Positions 16,775 to 25,478 of a stretch of 61,811 nucleotides of DNA are shown one piece after another (the first letter of the stretch is position 1; the number at the start of each line of letters is the position of its first letter). Where the stretch lies: positions 1 to 61,811 of the forward strand of contig JAGALB010000061.1 of the NCBI GenBank assembly GCA_017625405.1, given 5' to 3'. The translations under genes and the position numbers were made by a program. The notes beneath the pieces were generated by a model. That model had not been told where the DNA came from. It saw nothing but the letters and a program-made list of their open reading frames with translations, and ran no database searches. This DNA is from Ruminiclostridium sp. GTDB taxonomy: Bacteria; Bacillota; Clostridia; Oscillospirales; Ruminococcaceae.

Positions 16775-18082
16775 ATGGCGACAGCAAGAAGCATAGTTCT
16801 GGATTTACTTGTAAAAACAGCCGAAAAGGGCGCATATTCCAACATCGTACTGGACAGCGCACTTGAAAGGAATGCTCTTTCCCCGAGGGACAAGGGCTTT
16901 GCAACTGTGCTTTTTTACGGCGTCCTTGAACGGAGAATGACCCTTGATTATATTATCAGAGCCTATTCAAAAACAGAGTTTGACAAGCTTCAGGTTGTGG
17001 CTGTACAGCTGCTCAGGATGGGGCTTTACCAGCTCCTTTATATGGACAGCGTGCCCGATAATGCTGCGGTGAACGAAACGGTAAAGCTGGCTTCGCAGAA
17101 GCAGAAGGGCTTTATCAATGCAATTCTGCGCAGCTTTCAGCGTGACGGAATGAAAATAGATTATGGCGAACTTTCAGGTGACGCTAAGCTTTCGGTGGAA
17201 TATTCCTGTCCGAAATGGCTGGTCAAGATGTGGCGTAACCGCTTCGGCGAAGAAAAAACGGTGAATATCCTGAAATCCACCTTCGGCAGACCGCCTCTTT
17301 TCGTAAAGGTCAACACTCTCAGATGTGATGCGGATACGCTCATTGAGGAATTCAAGAAGGACGGTATTTCCGCACGGAAAAACAAGCTCCTTTCCGACTG
17401 CGTGGAGGTTGACCGCATCGGCGGAATTGAAGCCTGCCGTGCTTATCGTGCGGGACTTTTCCATGTGCAGGATATTTCTTCGCAGATATGCTGTAAAATT
17501 GTCAAGCCCGTTATGGGCGAAACGGTGCTGGATATGTGCGCCGCACCCGGAGGAAAATCATTTTCCATAGCCGAAGCTATGGGCAACAAGGGAAAGCTTT
17601 ACAGCTTTGACCTCTATGACGGTAAAATCTCAATGCTCCGTGACGGTGCAAAAAGGCTGGGTATAAGCATAATCACCGCTGATGTGAATGACGCTTCGGT
17701 ATATAACGAGAATATGCCGATGGCAGACAGGGTGCTGTGTGATGTGGTATGCTCGGGACTGGGGGTTATCCGCAGAAAGCCTGAAATAAAATACAAGCCC
17801 AAAACGGCACTTGAAGAAATACCGCCTATACAGAAGCAGATTCTTAAAACCGCAAGCCGCTATGTAAAGGTGGGCGGAACGCTGATTTATTCCACCTGTA
17901 CACTGAATTTCGACGAGAATGAAGGGGTCGTGGAAGAATTTTTAAAAGAAAACAAGAATTTTGCACCCATAGCGGTGCCGATTGATATAGAAAAAGAAGG
18001 CGCAGACTACTGCCGCAATTTCTTCCCCGATGTAACGGGCGGAGACGGCTTTTTTGTGGCAACTCTGCGGAGAATGGAATAA
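16775..18082 (+). CDS. rsmB: 16S rRNA (cytosine-967 C5) methyltransferase RsmB
   Basis: The 435-residue protein has the N-terminal NusB-like RNA-binding domain (about 1-140) and a C-terminal SAM-dependent Nol1/Sun methyltransferase domain with MCAAPGGKSF and STCTL. The catalytic loop reads DVVCSGLGVIRRKPEIKY. The catalytic Cys is kept, but the Pro normally before it (PCSG) is Val, a deviation worth noting. AAAGGA precedes the start. The stop lies one base before the rlmN start. Confidence 0.92.
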   Translation: MATARSIVLDLLVKTAEKGAYSNIVLDSALERNALSPRDKGFATVLFYGVLERRMTLDYIIRAYSKTEFDKLQVVAVQLLRMGLYQLLYMDSVPDNAAVNETVKLASQKQKGFINAILRSFQRDGMKIDYGELSGDAKLSVEYSCPKWLVKMWRNRFGEEKTVNILKSTFGRPPLFVKVNTLRCDADTLIEEFKKDGISARKNKLLSDCVEVDRIGGIEACRAYRAGLFHVQDISSQICCKIVKPVMGETVLDMCAAPGGKSFSIAEAMGNKGKLYSFDLYDGKISMLRDGAKRLGISIITADVNDASVYNENMPMADRVLCDVVCSGLGVIRRKPEIKYKPKTALEEIPPIQKQILKTASRYVKVGGTLIYSTCTLNFDENEGVVEEFLKENKNFAPIAVPIDIEKEGADYCRNFFPDVTGGDGFFVATLRRME

Positions 18083-18083
18083 T

Positions 18084-19109
18084 ATGACAAAAACCGACAT
18101 ACTTTCGCTGAGCTTTAATGAGCTTGAAGCGGAAATTCTCGCAATGGGCGAGAAGAAATTCAGGGCAAAACAGCTTTTTGAATGGCTGCATAAGAAAAAA
18201 GTAACAGAGTTTTCACAGTGCACTAATCTTTCTGCACAATTTGTTGCAGCTCTCGACGAAAAATTTTGTCTGAATAACCTAAAAATTAAAAAAAGACTTG
18301 TATCTTCCATAGATAATACTGTAAAATACCTTTATGAACTTCCCGACGGGGAACGTGTGGAAACGGTTCTTATGAGCTATTCCCACGGCAACAGCCTGTG
18401 TATTTCCACTCAGGTGGGCTGCAGAATGGGTTGTGCGTTCTGCGCTTCCACAAAGGCAGGCTTTGTGAGAAATCTCACCCCTGCGGAGATGCTGCTTCAG
18501 ATTTACGAAACAGAGCGTGACAGCGGCAGACCTGTTGAAAGCCTGGTTCTTATGGGTATCGGCGAACCGCTGGACAACTACGACAATGTGCTGAAATTCT
18601 TATATCTTCTGTCTTCTCCCGAGGGCAGGAATATGAGCCTTCGCCATGTTTCGCTGTCTACCTGCGGTCTTGTGGACAGGATAAACGAGCTTGCAGAGTT
18701 TAAGCTGGGGCTTACCTTATCGCTTTCCCTTCATGCTCCCACAGATGAAAAACGCAGCGCTATAATGCCTATAAACAAAAAGTATTGCGTTGCGGAAGTC
18801 ATAGAAGCATGCAGGAACTATTTTGAAAAGACAGGCAGACGCATAAGCTTTGAATTTTCGCTTATTGCCGATGTAAACGACAACCGTGAAACGGCTATGG
18901 AGCTTATAAAGCTGCTGAAGCCGCTGAGCCCCTGTCATGTGAACCTTATTCCCGTAAATGAAATACGTGAGGGCGGCTTCAGGAAAAGTCCTAACGTAAA
19001 GAGCTTCCAGAAATTCCTTACAGAAGGCGGTCTGAACGCTACCGTAAGGCGGACTCTCGGCTCCGACATCAGCGCAGCCTGCGGGCAGTTAAGACGTGAT
19101 AATATTTAA
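18084..19109 (+). CDS. rlmN: Dual-specificity 23S rRNA/tRNA adenine-C2 methyltransferase RlmN
   Basis: This 341-residue radical SAM enzyme methylates A2503 of 23S rRNA and A37 of some tRNAs. The iron-sulfur cluster motif CRMGCAFC (CxxxCxxC) lies in QVGCRMGCAFCASTKAG. LVLMGIGEPLDNYDNV and the C-terminal catalytic Cys in DISAACGQLRR are present. The start at 18084 is taken because it follows the rsmB stop directly. Confidence 0.95.
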   Translation: MTKTDILSLSFNELEAEILAMGEKKFRAKQLFEWLHKKKVTEFSQCTNLSAQFVAALDEKFCLNNLKIKKRLVSSIDNTVKYLYELPDGERVETVLMSYSHGNSLCISTQVGCRMGCAFCASTKAGFVRNLTPAEMLLQIYETERDSGRPVESLVLMGIGEPLDNYDNVLKFLYLLSSPEGRNMSLRHVSLSTCGLVDRINELAEFKLGLTLSLSLHAPTDEKRSAIMPINKKYCVAEVIEACRNYFEKTGRRISFEFSLIADVNDNRETAMELIKLLKPLSPCHVNLIPVNEIREGGFRKSPNVKSFQKFLTEGGLNATVRRTLGSDISAACGQLRRDNI

Positions 19110-19167
19110 AGGTTACAAAATGTAATATTTACCCGGATTCTGTAACCTGATTGTAATAAAATAACAG

Positions 19168-19196
19168 TTGATTTGTAACTTTTTTTAAGGTATACT
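19168..19196 (+). promoter_or_regulatory. Promoter before the phosphatase-kinase-rsgA group
   Basis: TTGATT (19168-19173), a 17-base spacer and TATACT (19191-19196) lie 22 bases before the phosphatase start, giving this group its own promoter inside the cluster. Confidence 0.7.
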
Positions 19197-19218
19197 ATTT
19201 AGTGGTGGTGATTTTGAT

Positions 19219-19947
19219 TTGAAATGCTTTTCCAAAACAGACATCGGTCTTGTAAGAAGCGAAAACCAGGACAGGGTATGGACGGGCACTCTTGACGAGG
19301 ACGCTGTTGCAATTATCCTGTGCGACGGCATGGGCGGCGAAAACGCAGGCAGCGTTGCCAGCCAGATGACCATTGATTTTATGTCGGACAGAATCCGCAA
19401 GGGCTTCCGCTCAAATATAAACAGGAATTATATAAGAAATCTGCTTATAACCTCGGTTACAGCCGCAAACAGTCTTGTTTATGACAAAGCCATGAATGAA
19501 ACCGATAAATACGGTATGGGCACTACCTGCGTCGCAGGTATTATCTATAACAACCGTGCTTATATAATAAATGTAGGGGACAGTCGTGCATATCTTATTT
19601 TTGATGACAGTATGCAGCAGATAACAAAGGACCATACATATGTAAGGCGGCTTGTCGAGCGTGGTGAAATCACCGAAGAGGAAAGCCGTGAGCATCCCAA
19701 GAGAAATCAGATAACAAGAGCAGTCGGTGCGGAGAAGAATATCACCCCCGATTACTTTGAAATAGACCTTGAGGAAGGCAATATAATGCTGTTCTGCTCC
19801 GACGGACTCCACGCATATGGACAGGACGTTGAAATTGCGGGTGTTATAGTAAATAATCCCATAGGAAAAGTGTGCGATTTGCTGGTAGATTATGCTCTTG
19901 CCAACGGCGGCAGGGATAATGTGTCGGTTGCGGTTGCGCAGGTATAA
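19219..19947 (+). CDS. stp: PP2C-family serine/threonine phosphatase (Stp/PrpC)
   Basis: The 242-residue phosphatase reverses phosphorylation by the PASTA kinase encoded next. Metal-binding motifs are visible: SENQDRV, CDGMGGENAG, GTTCVAG, NVGDSRAYL, CSDGL and RDNVSVAV. The start is TTG at 19219, preceded by GGTGGTGAT at 19203-19211; no ATG of this frame lies near. The pairing with prkC and rsgA is conserved across Bacillota. Confidence 0.92.
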   Translation: MKCFSKTDIGLVRSENQDRVWTGTLDEDAVAIILCDGMGGENAGSVASQMTIDFMSDRIRKGFRSNINRNYIRNLLITSVTAANSLVYDKAMNETDKYGMGTTCVAGIIYNNRAYIINVGDSRAYLIFDDSMQQITKDHTYVRRLVERGEITEEESREHPKRNQITRAVGAEKNITPDYFEIDLEEGNIMLFCSDGLHAYGQDVEIAGVIVNNPIGKVCDLLVDYALANGGRDNVSVAVAQV

Positions 19948-19977
19948 TGCACAGAGCTGAGAAAAGGAATTGTTGAA

Positions 19978-21576
19978 ATGGATAAAAATATAGGAAAGAA
20001 GCTGGACGGACGCTATGAGCTTTTAGAGCTTATCGGTGTCGGCGGTATGGCTGATATTTATAAGGCTAAGGATATTACCGACGACAGGACAGTGGCGGTA
20101 AAGATTCTGAAGAATGAATTTGCGGCAAGTGAGGATTTTCTCCGCCGTTTCCGCAATGAATCAAAGGCCATTGCGCTTCTGTCACATCCCAATATCGTAA
20201 AGATTTTCGATGTAGGCTTTACAGATAAGATTCAGTATATCGTCATGGAATACATTGACGGTATCACACTTACCGAATATATCGCAAGACAGGGTGTTCT
20301 GAAATGGCGTGACGCCGTTCATTTCACAACACAGGTGCTCCGTGCCCTTCAGCACGCACATGACAGAGGGATTGTGCACCGTGATGTAAAATCCCAGAAT
20401 GTAATGCTCCTGTCTGACGGTACAATAAAGGTCATGGACTTCGGCATTGCACGCTTCAACCGTGAAACCGACAAGACTATGTCAGAAAAGGCTATCGGCT
20501 CGGTACACTACATAAGCCCAGAGCAGGCACGAGGAGAAATGACCGACGAAAAGAGCGATATCTATTCCGTAGGTGTCATGCTTTACGAAATGCTTACGGG
20601 TGAAAAGCCCTTTGACGGTGAAAACCCCGTTTCCATCGCTATCAAGCATATGCAGATGACTCCCAAGCGCGTTACCGAAATCAACAGCTCCATTCCCGAG
20701 GGTCTTGAGGAAATTACGGTCAAGGCCATGCAGAAGGAGCCTTCCAAGCGCTATCAGACCGCAGGGGAAATGATAAAGGATATCGAAGAATTCAAGAAGA
20801 ATCCCAGCATTGTTTTTGAGTACAAGTATTTCTCCACAGACGGCTCTACCAAGTACTTTGACAAGGTTACTCCCGAACAGCAGGCAAAGGCTTCAGGAAA
20901 GCGCAAGGTGCCGCTGGTTGAGGATATTGACGATGACGACGATGATGAGGATGACGACGACGGCTACTACGATGATGAGGAATACTATCAGCGCCGCAGA
21001 CGTTCACCCATTCTTCCCATACTCTTTGCTCTTGCAACAGCTTTCGTAATTATGACCGCATGGCTTATCCATACCATTGTTACCGAAAACTTTGAGGTTA
21101 TCGAAAGCCAGAGCGGCGAGGAAGTTACAATGCCCGCCCTTGTGAATATGACATGGGACGAGGTACTTGCCCAGTATAACGACTACAACTTCATTCCCAC
21201 ACTTCAGTATTCTTCCGAATATGAAAAGAACGTGGTTATGGAACAGAGCGTAATGCCTGGCAGAAGCATCAGAAAGAACCAGGTTATCGAGGTAGTTGTC
21301 AGCAGCGGTCCTAAGCTGGTGGAAATTGACGACTATTCAAACAAGCATATCAATGACGTTATTGCAATGCTCAATAAGCAGGATTTAATGTACGAAATAA
21401 TCAGAACCGAAGACGACGATGTGGCACAGGATTTCGTTATCAAGACAAATCCTCCTGCACGTGAATTTGTCGAGGTGGGCGATACCGTAACCTGTTATGT
21501 AAGCCTTGGTCAGAGCAGCGAATCAACAGCTGTTCCCCAGATGGTGAACCTTTCCCTTGCAAGCGCTCAGGCATGA
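19978..21576 (+). CDS. prkC: PASTA-domain Ser/Thr protein kinase, cut short by an in-frame TGA
   Basis: The kinase domain occupies about residues 1-270, with glycine loop IGVGGMADIYK, catalytic Lys in VAVKIL, HRDVKSQN, DFG in VMDFGIARF and SPEQARGE. An Asp-rich juxtamembrane stretch, one membrane helix (about 345-367) and extracellular PASTA repeats (about 378-445, 446-513 and the start of a third) follow. Translation stops at TGA 21574-21576, codon 533, inside the third PASTA repeat. The same frame then stays open for 220 codons and completes that repeat. A truncated product would keep kinase, membrane helix and two PASTA repeats. A mutation or assembly error is the simplest reason; TGA is the normal stop of gmk and spmA here, so code reassignment is unlikely. 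Confidence 0.9.
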   Translation: MDKNIGKKLDGRYELLELIGVGGMADIYKAKDITDDRTVAVKILKNEFAASEDFLRRFRNESKAIALLSHPNIVKIFDVGFTDKIQYIVMEYIDGITLTEYIARQGVLKWRDAVHFTTQVLRALQHAHDRGIVHRDVKSQNVMLLSDGTIKVMDFGIARFNRETDKTMSEKAIGSVHYISPEQARGEMTDEKSDIYSVGVMLYEMLTGEKPFDGENPVSIAIKHMQMTPKRVTEINSSIPEGLEEITVKAMQKEPSKRYQTAGEMIKDIEEFKKNPSIVFEYKYFSTDGSTKYFDKVTPEQQAKASGKRKVPLVEDIDDDDDDEDDDDGYYDDEEYYQRRRRSPILPILFALATAFVIMTAWLIHTIVTENFEVIESQSGEEVTMPALVNMTWDEVLAQYNDYNFIPTLQYSSEYEKNVVMEQSVMPGRSIRKNQVIEVVVSSGPKLVEIDDYSNKHINDVIAMLNKQDLMYEIIRTEDDDVAQDFVIKTNPPAREFVEVGDTVTCYVSLGQSSESTAVPQMVNLSLASAQA

Positions 21577-22236
21577 GCAGAGGAATATGATATTCTCCTT
21601 ACTATTATCTATGAACCCAGCACCGAGGTTGAAGAAGGAAGGGTTATCCGTCAGAATATCGAAGCTACCACACGTGTCGAAAAGAATACAATGGTAGAAA
21701 TCGTTGTAAGTGATGGCAGTGATCCTGTGCGTGAAGCCAGCGTTTCCATAAATATCAATGAAAGCGCAACAGGCGAATTCATGTTCAAGTATTACATTGA
21801 CGGAACACTTCAGGAAGATATGACCGAAACAAAGGACCTTTCACTTATTGACAAGATTGAGTGGACCTTTGAAAACAGCGGTGTACATGAATATGCAATC
21901 CAGGTTACTTCTGTGGATACAGGCGCAACAGGTCTTCTTTACAATATGGAAGTAGACTTTACTACCGATCCTCCCACAAAGGATCATCACGACACCTTCA
22001 ATGCAAAGGTATTCAAGCAGCTTCTCAGCGCCGAACCTGTTGAAAACTGGGAGGATGGCGGAATACCCTCCACACAGACAGGTGCTGTGATTACCGAGCC
22101 TGCTGAAGAAAACGGCGGTGAGCCTGAATTCTCGGAAGAAAACGGTGACACAGAGACTGAAAGTCCCGATTCAGGAGAGGAAGAAGAGCCTTCTCTGGAT
22201 ATAACAGAAGAGCCTTCTGCTGAAATTACCGAATAA
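21577..22236 (+). pseudogene. prkC: C-terminal PASTA/extracellular part of prkC downstream of the TGA
   Basis: This stretch continues the kinase frame without a further stop. It opens with AEEYDILLTIIYEPSTEVEE and VEKNTMVEIVVSDG, the remainder of a PASTA repeat. An extracellular domain of about 110 residues and an acidic Glu/Pro/Thr-rich tail ending at 22236 follow. No ribosome binding site stands before the internal ATG at 21691, so independent translation is unlikely. If the TGA were read through, the full protein would be about 752 residues. Confidence 0.85.
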
Positions 22237-22248
22237 AAGAGGCAAAAA

Positions 22249-23115
22249 TTGGAAATCAAAGGAAGAATTATAAAGTCCGTCGGCGGTATCTACGAGGTAG
22301 AAACCGCCGACGGAAATTATCAGTGTAAAGCGAGAGGCATTTTCCGCAGTAAGGGTATTTCTCCTTATACGGGAGATTTTGTGCGTATAAGCGCCGAGGA
22401 TAATGCCGAGCCGATAATTGAAGAAATTTTTGAAAGAAAAAATGAGCTTATCCGTCCGCCTATGGCGAATCTGGATATAGTTCTGCTGGTTATCTCCGCT
22501 TGTGAGCCGTACCCCAACGCTTATGTCATAGATAAGCTCATTGCGGTTTTTGAAAGCAAGGGCATTGAAACTGTGCCTGTTTTCACAAAGCAGGATAAAT
22601 CTGACAGCGGTGAGCTTATCGGCGTATATGAAAGCCTGGGTTACCGCTGCTTCAGGGTTGATAATACAACAGGTCAGGGCAGCGATGAAATCAAGGAATA
22701 TATAAACGGAAAAACCGTTGCGCTTATCGGAAATTCAGGTGTAGGAAAGTCCAGCCTTATAAACTGCATTTTCCCTGAGCTTGCCCGTGCAACAGGTGAA
22801 ATCAGCAAAAAGCTGGGCAGAGGCAGACACACCACAAGAGAGGTGACCCTGTACCGCTTCGGTGATGGGTATATTGCCGATACTCCCGGTTTTTCAACGG
22901 TAGAGGTAAACCGGTATATTGATATTCCGAAAGAGGATCTCAGGTACTGTTTCCGTGAATTTGAGGGTGTGGAATGCCGTTTCGCAGACTGTGTTCACCT
23001 GAAGGAAGCAGGCTGCGGCGTCCGTGAAAAGCTGGGCGCAGGAGAAATTGCCAAGAGCCGTTACGAAAGCTATGAAAGAATGTATGCTGAAATTATGGCA
23101 AGTCAGAAATATTAA
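22249..23115 (+). CDS. rsgA: Ribosome small-subunit GTPase RsgA
   Basis: This 288-residue circularly permuted GTPase assists 30S maturation. An OB domain (about 1-65) precedes the permuted G domain with TKQDKSD (G4), GNSGVGKSSLIN (G1) and DTPGF (G3). A C-terminal zinc site CRFADCVHLKEAGCGV follows. The start is TTG at 22249, six bases after AGAGG. It follows the kinase by 12 bases, the usual stp-prkC-rsgA order. rpe and thiN, which often follow, are missing. Confidence 0.94.
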   Translation: MEIKGRIIKSVGGIYEVETADGNYQCKARGIFRSKGISPYTGDFVRISAEDNAEPIIEEIFERKNELIRPPMANLDIVLLVISACEPYPNAYVIDKLIAVFESKGIETVPVFTKQDKSDSGELIGVYESLGYRCFRVDNTTGQGSDEIKEYINGKTVALIGNSGVGKSSLINCIFPELARATGEISKKLGRGRHTTREVTLYRFGDGYIADTPGFSTVEVNRYIDIPKEDLRYCFREFEGVECRFADCVHLKEAGCGVREKLGAGEIAKSRYESYERMYAEIMASQKY

Positions 23116-23150
23116 AAACGACCCGAAAGGGGCGGTAGTCATAAAGAAAT

Positions 23151-23190
23151 AACTCCAGAGAAGAAAGCATCTTCTCTGGAGTTTATTTTA
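23151..23190. terminator. Terminator after rsgA
   Basis: A 14-bp perfect stem AACTCCAGAGAAGA/TCTTCTCTGGAGTT with a five-base loop is followed by TATTTTAT. It lies between convergent genes. Confidence 0.85.
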
Positions 23191-23221
23191 TATTCAGTCG
23201 ACAAATTGCAATTTATCTGAC

Positions 23222-23401
23222 TTAATTTTCTTTATAAAACACACCAACTAATGCGCCTATCCCATCGGTGGGCGACACAATCTGCTGAAGTATCCATCCT
23301 TCAGCAACATACTCGTTTATAATCTCCTGAGCCTGTTCCAAATCTTTCACACGAGACAGTTTTATATCTTTGTTTAAATAAACCAGTTTATATTCCTTCA
23401 T
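23222..23401 (-). CDS. DUF4177-like small protein
   Basis: This 59-residue protein is read on the minus strand and starts MKEYKLVYLNKDIKLSR. It contains the features of DUF4177 proteins: a Lys/Tyr-rich beta start, an EQAQEIINEYVAEGWILQQ helix-strand segment and a hydrophobic end (GIGALVGVFYKE). GGAGG lies 9 bases before the ATG and a strong promoter lies upstream. The family is cytoplasmic and of unknown role. It forms a separate minus-strand unit inserted between rsgA and spoVM. Confidence 0.8.
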   Translation of the reverse strand: MKEYKLVYLNKDIKLSRVKDLEQAQEIINEYVAEGWILQQIVSPTDGIGALVGVFYKEN

Positions 23402-23441
23402 TTTATTAGTCCTCCATAAATTAAAGTATATTTACAATTTA

Positions 23442-23470
23442 ATTATAACACAACTAATACAAAAAGTCAA
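23442..23470 (-). promoter_or_regulatory. Promoter of the DUF4177-like gene
   Basis: On the minus strand TTGACT (23465-23470), a 17-base spacer and TATAAT (23442-23447) lie about 40 bases upstream of the start codon. Confidence 0.85.
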
Positions 23471-23485
23471 CATAATAATCAACGC

Positions 23486-23525
23486 AAAGCCACTTTTGAC
23501 ATCGACATCAAAAGTGGCTTTTAAT
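23486..23525 (+). terminator. Terminator-like hairpin upstream of spoVM region
   Basis: AAAGCCACTTTTGA (23486-23499) pairs perfectly with TCAAAAGTGGCTTT (23508-23521), followed by TTAATATTT. No plus-strand gene ends just before it, so it may insulate the spoVM region or be a leftover of a lost gene. Confidence 0.65.
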
Positions 23526-23646
23526 ATTTCTGTATGTCTACTCGACTAAGGGTCATTTTTGTTTGTCGGATAAAAAATTGCTGTAACATATTTTTTTCTG
23601 CGGAATAGAATGAAGCATATAAGGAAATCCGTAAGGGGGTGACGGC

Positions 23647-23802
23647 ATGAGAAACAGGGGAAACAACTGCAGATGCGCTTTTGCGGCGGCATTGCTGCTG
23701 TTCGGGCTGGTGTTCCTGTGCTTTGTTTCATGGCGCTTCATGCTTTTCCTTATAGCTGCCGTGTTCATCATTATCGGAATCATCCTTATAAGAAAATGCT
23801 GA
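23647..23802 (+). CDS. Small membrane protein next to spoVM
   Basis: This 51-residue protein starts MRNRGNNCRCAFAAALLLFG and is almost entirely hydrophobic after a short basic, Cys-containing head, forming one or two membrane segments and ending LIRKC. GGGGGTGA lies just before the ATG. The gene ends 14 bases before spoVM, so both are probably expressed together in the mother cell. I do not recognise the family. Confidence 0.65.
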   Translation: MRNRGNNCRCAFAAALLLFGLVFLCFVSWRFMLFLIAAVFIIIGIILIRKC

Positions 23803-23816
23803 CGGGGGTACATATT

Positions 23817-23894
23817 ATGAAGGTTATCGTTATGAGAAGTCCTAAGGCTTTCGCCTGGTTACTGCGTCTTGTTTTCGGAGTCAGAAGAGCGTGA
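23817..23894 (+). CDS. spoVM: Stage V sporulation protein M (SpoVM)
   Basis: The 25-residue peptide starts MKVIVMRSPKAF and ends WLLRLVFGVRRA. It has the size, amphipathic helix, central Pro-Lys and Arg-containing C-terminal half of SpoVM, the curvature-sensing peptide that anchors the SpoIVA coat basement layer to the forespore membrane. CGGGGGT (23803-23809) lies just before the start. The position downstream of the stp-prkC-rsgA group matches the Bacillus order (rsgA, rpe, thiN, spoVM), which strengthens the call for so short a gene. Confidence 0.85.
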   Translation: MKVIVMRSPKAFAWLLRLVFGVRRA

Positions 23895-24014
23895 AAAGTT
23901 GTCCTTGTTTGTCCTGACATAATGTGGTAACATTGAAGATGCCGGAGCAGTGAAGCTGTATAACGCCCGTATGTGCTGTGCTGTAAGGCGAATATGGCGG
24001 AAAGGAATGAAAAA

Positions 24015-24212
24015 ATGGAAGAGGAAAAAATTGCGGGAAAGGAAGAGGTGCTGGAATATCTCACAAATGTAATGCGTGACGCAGGTGTTGACGAAAAGAC
24101 ACGCATGAAAGCGTCAGAGCAGCTGGGAAAATATCTGGGTATGGATGCGGTGAGAAACAGGACCGAAGAAAAAATGACGGTGACTATCTGTGATGACATC
24201 GGCGGAAAATGA
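24015..24212 (+). CDS. Short phage terminase small-subunit-like protein
   Basis: The 65-residue protein includes KEEVLEYLTNVMRD and KTRMKASEQLGKYLGM, which resemble the oligomerisation part of Terminase_2-type small subunits. The N-terminal DNA-binding HTH of that family is missing. AAAGGA at 24001-24006 fixes the start. It overlaps the large-subunit gene by about 20 bases, the usual phage order. It is probably a remnant, or a very short form. Confidence 0.6.
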   Translation: MEEEKIAGKEEVLEYLTNVMRDAGVDEKTRMKASEQLGKYLGMDAVRNRTEEKMTVTICDDIGGK

Positions 24213-25473
24213 AATCCGTCTGTCTGAGCTTATAGCACCGTCTTTTTACTGTATTCACCGTGATATTCAGGAAAAAGGCCACACCCATTATGTGCTGAGA
24301 GGCGGACGTGGAAGCTGCAAATCCTCATTTGTAAGCATTGAGGTGATTCTTGGGATAATGAACGATGAAAACGCAAATGGCGCAGTAATACGCAAGGTCG
24401 GACAGTATCTGCGTGACAGCGTTTTCGAGCAGCTGCTGTGGGCGATAGAAAAGCTCGGGGTTTCCCATTTATGGGAAGCAAAGGTGACAACCCCCGAGCT
24501 TATTTTTATTCCCACAGGCCAGAAAATACTTTTCCGTGGCGCAGACAAGCCGAAAAAACTCAAATCCACAAAGGTTGCAAAAGGGTATATCAGGTATATC
24601 TGGTATGAGGAGCTGGATGAGTTTTCGGGGCAGGATGAGATTGACACAATCAATCAGTCCTTAATGCGTGGCGGCGAGGTTTTCAGCTGCTTTTACAGCT
24701 TCAATCCTCCTCGTGAGAAAAATCACTGGGTCAATTCCATGTGCGACGAGCCGAGAAAAGACAGGCTTGTCCACAAAAGCGATTACCGTGATGTTCCTGC
24801 AGACTGGCTGGGACCTCAGTTCATAGCCGAAGCGGAATACCTGAGAGAAAGAAACCCCGCCCGTTATGAAAACGAGTATCTGGGTATAGCTTCAGGCACG
24901 GGTGCGGAAATTTTCCCCAATGTAACTGTCAGGAAAATAACCAATGAAGAAATAAACGGCGGAGAACGCTATTGCAGAGGCCTTGACTGGGGCTACGGCG
25001 CCGATCCCTTTGTGTATGTGGCAATGATTTATGACAAGGGCGCAAGGCGGCTGCTGATATATCACGAATTTTACAGATATGGTGCAAAATACGACGAGAT
25101 TGCGCAGGCGATAAAAGAGGAAAACCTTCGCAATTCCACCGTCATTGCCGAAAGCGCCGAGCCACGCTCAAATGACGAGCTCCGTGCCCGGGGGCTTCGC
25201 ATAAGAGCAGCAAAAAAAGGCAGCGGTTCTGTGGAATTCGGCATAAGGTGGCTGCAGAATCTTGATGAAATTGTCATCGACCCTGTCCGCTGTCCCAATA
25301 CCAGAAGAGAATTCTGCGGATACAGCTTTCTGCCTGACGGACACGGCGGCTTACGCAGTGAATTCCCCGACAGGGATAACCACTCCATTGATGCGGTGAG
25401 ATATGCCCTTGAGGATGACGCCGGAAGAAAGAACACCGCTGTTTATGACAGACGCAGACTCGGTATCCATTGA
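24193..25473 (+). CDS. Phage terminase large subunit
   Basis: The 426-residue protein is a PBSX-type terminase that pumps phage DNA into proheads. Visible motifs are Walker A GGRGSCKSSF at about residues 36-45, Walker B IWYEELDEF near 137, coupling motif YSFNPPR and nuclease-domain acids in GLDWGYGADPF and NHSIDAVRY. It looks full length. A GTG one codon earlier (24190) is an alternative start. No capsid, protease or tail genes follow the portal gene, so this is a cryptic packaging module. Confidence 0.88.
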   Translation: MTSAENEIRLSELIAPSFYCIHRDIQEKGHTHYVLRGGRGSCKSSFVSIEVILGIMNDENANGAVIRKVGQYLRDSVFEQLLWAIEKLGVSHLWEAKVTTPELIFIPTGQKILFRGADKPKKLKSTKVAKGYIRYIWYEELDEFSGQDEIDTINQSLMRGGEVFSCFYSFNPPREKNHWVNSMCDEPRKDRLVHKSDYRDVPADWLGPQFIAEAEYLRERNPARYENEYLGIASGTGAEIFPNVTVRKITNEEINGGERYCRGLDWGYGADPFVYVAMIYDKGARRLLIYHEFYRYGAKYDEIAQAIKEENLRNSTVIAESAEPRSNDELRARGLRIRAAKKGSGSVEFGIRWLQNLDEIVIDPVRCPNTRREFCGYSFLPDGHGGLRSEFPDRDNHSIDAVRYALEDDAGRKNTAVYDRRRLGIH

Positions 25474-25478
25474 CAGTG

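Noticed and set aside
21574-21576. TGA in prkC as a reassigned or selenocysteine codon
   Set aside because: TGA terminates spmA, gmk, nadB and other genes here, no conserved Cys is expected at this PASTA position, and no selenocysteine-type stem-loop was recognised directly after it. Mutation or error is simpler.
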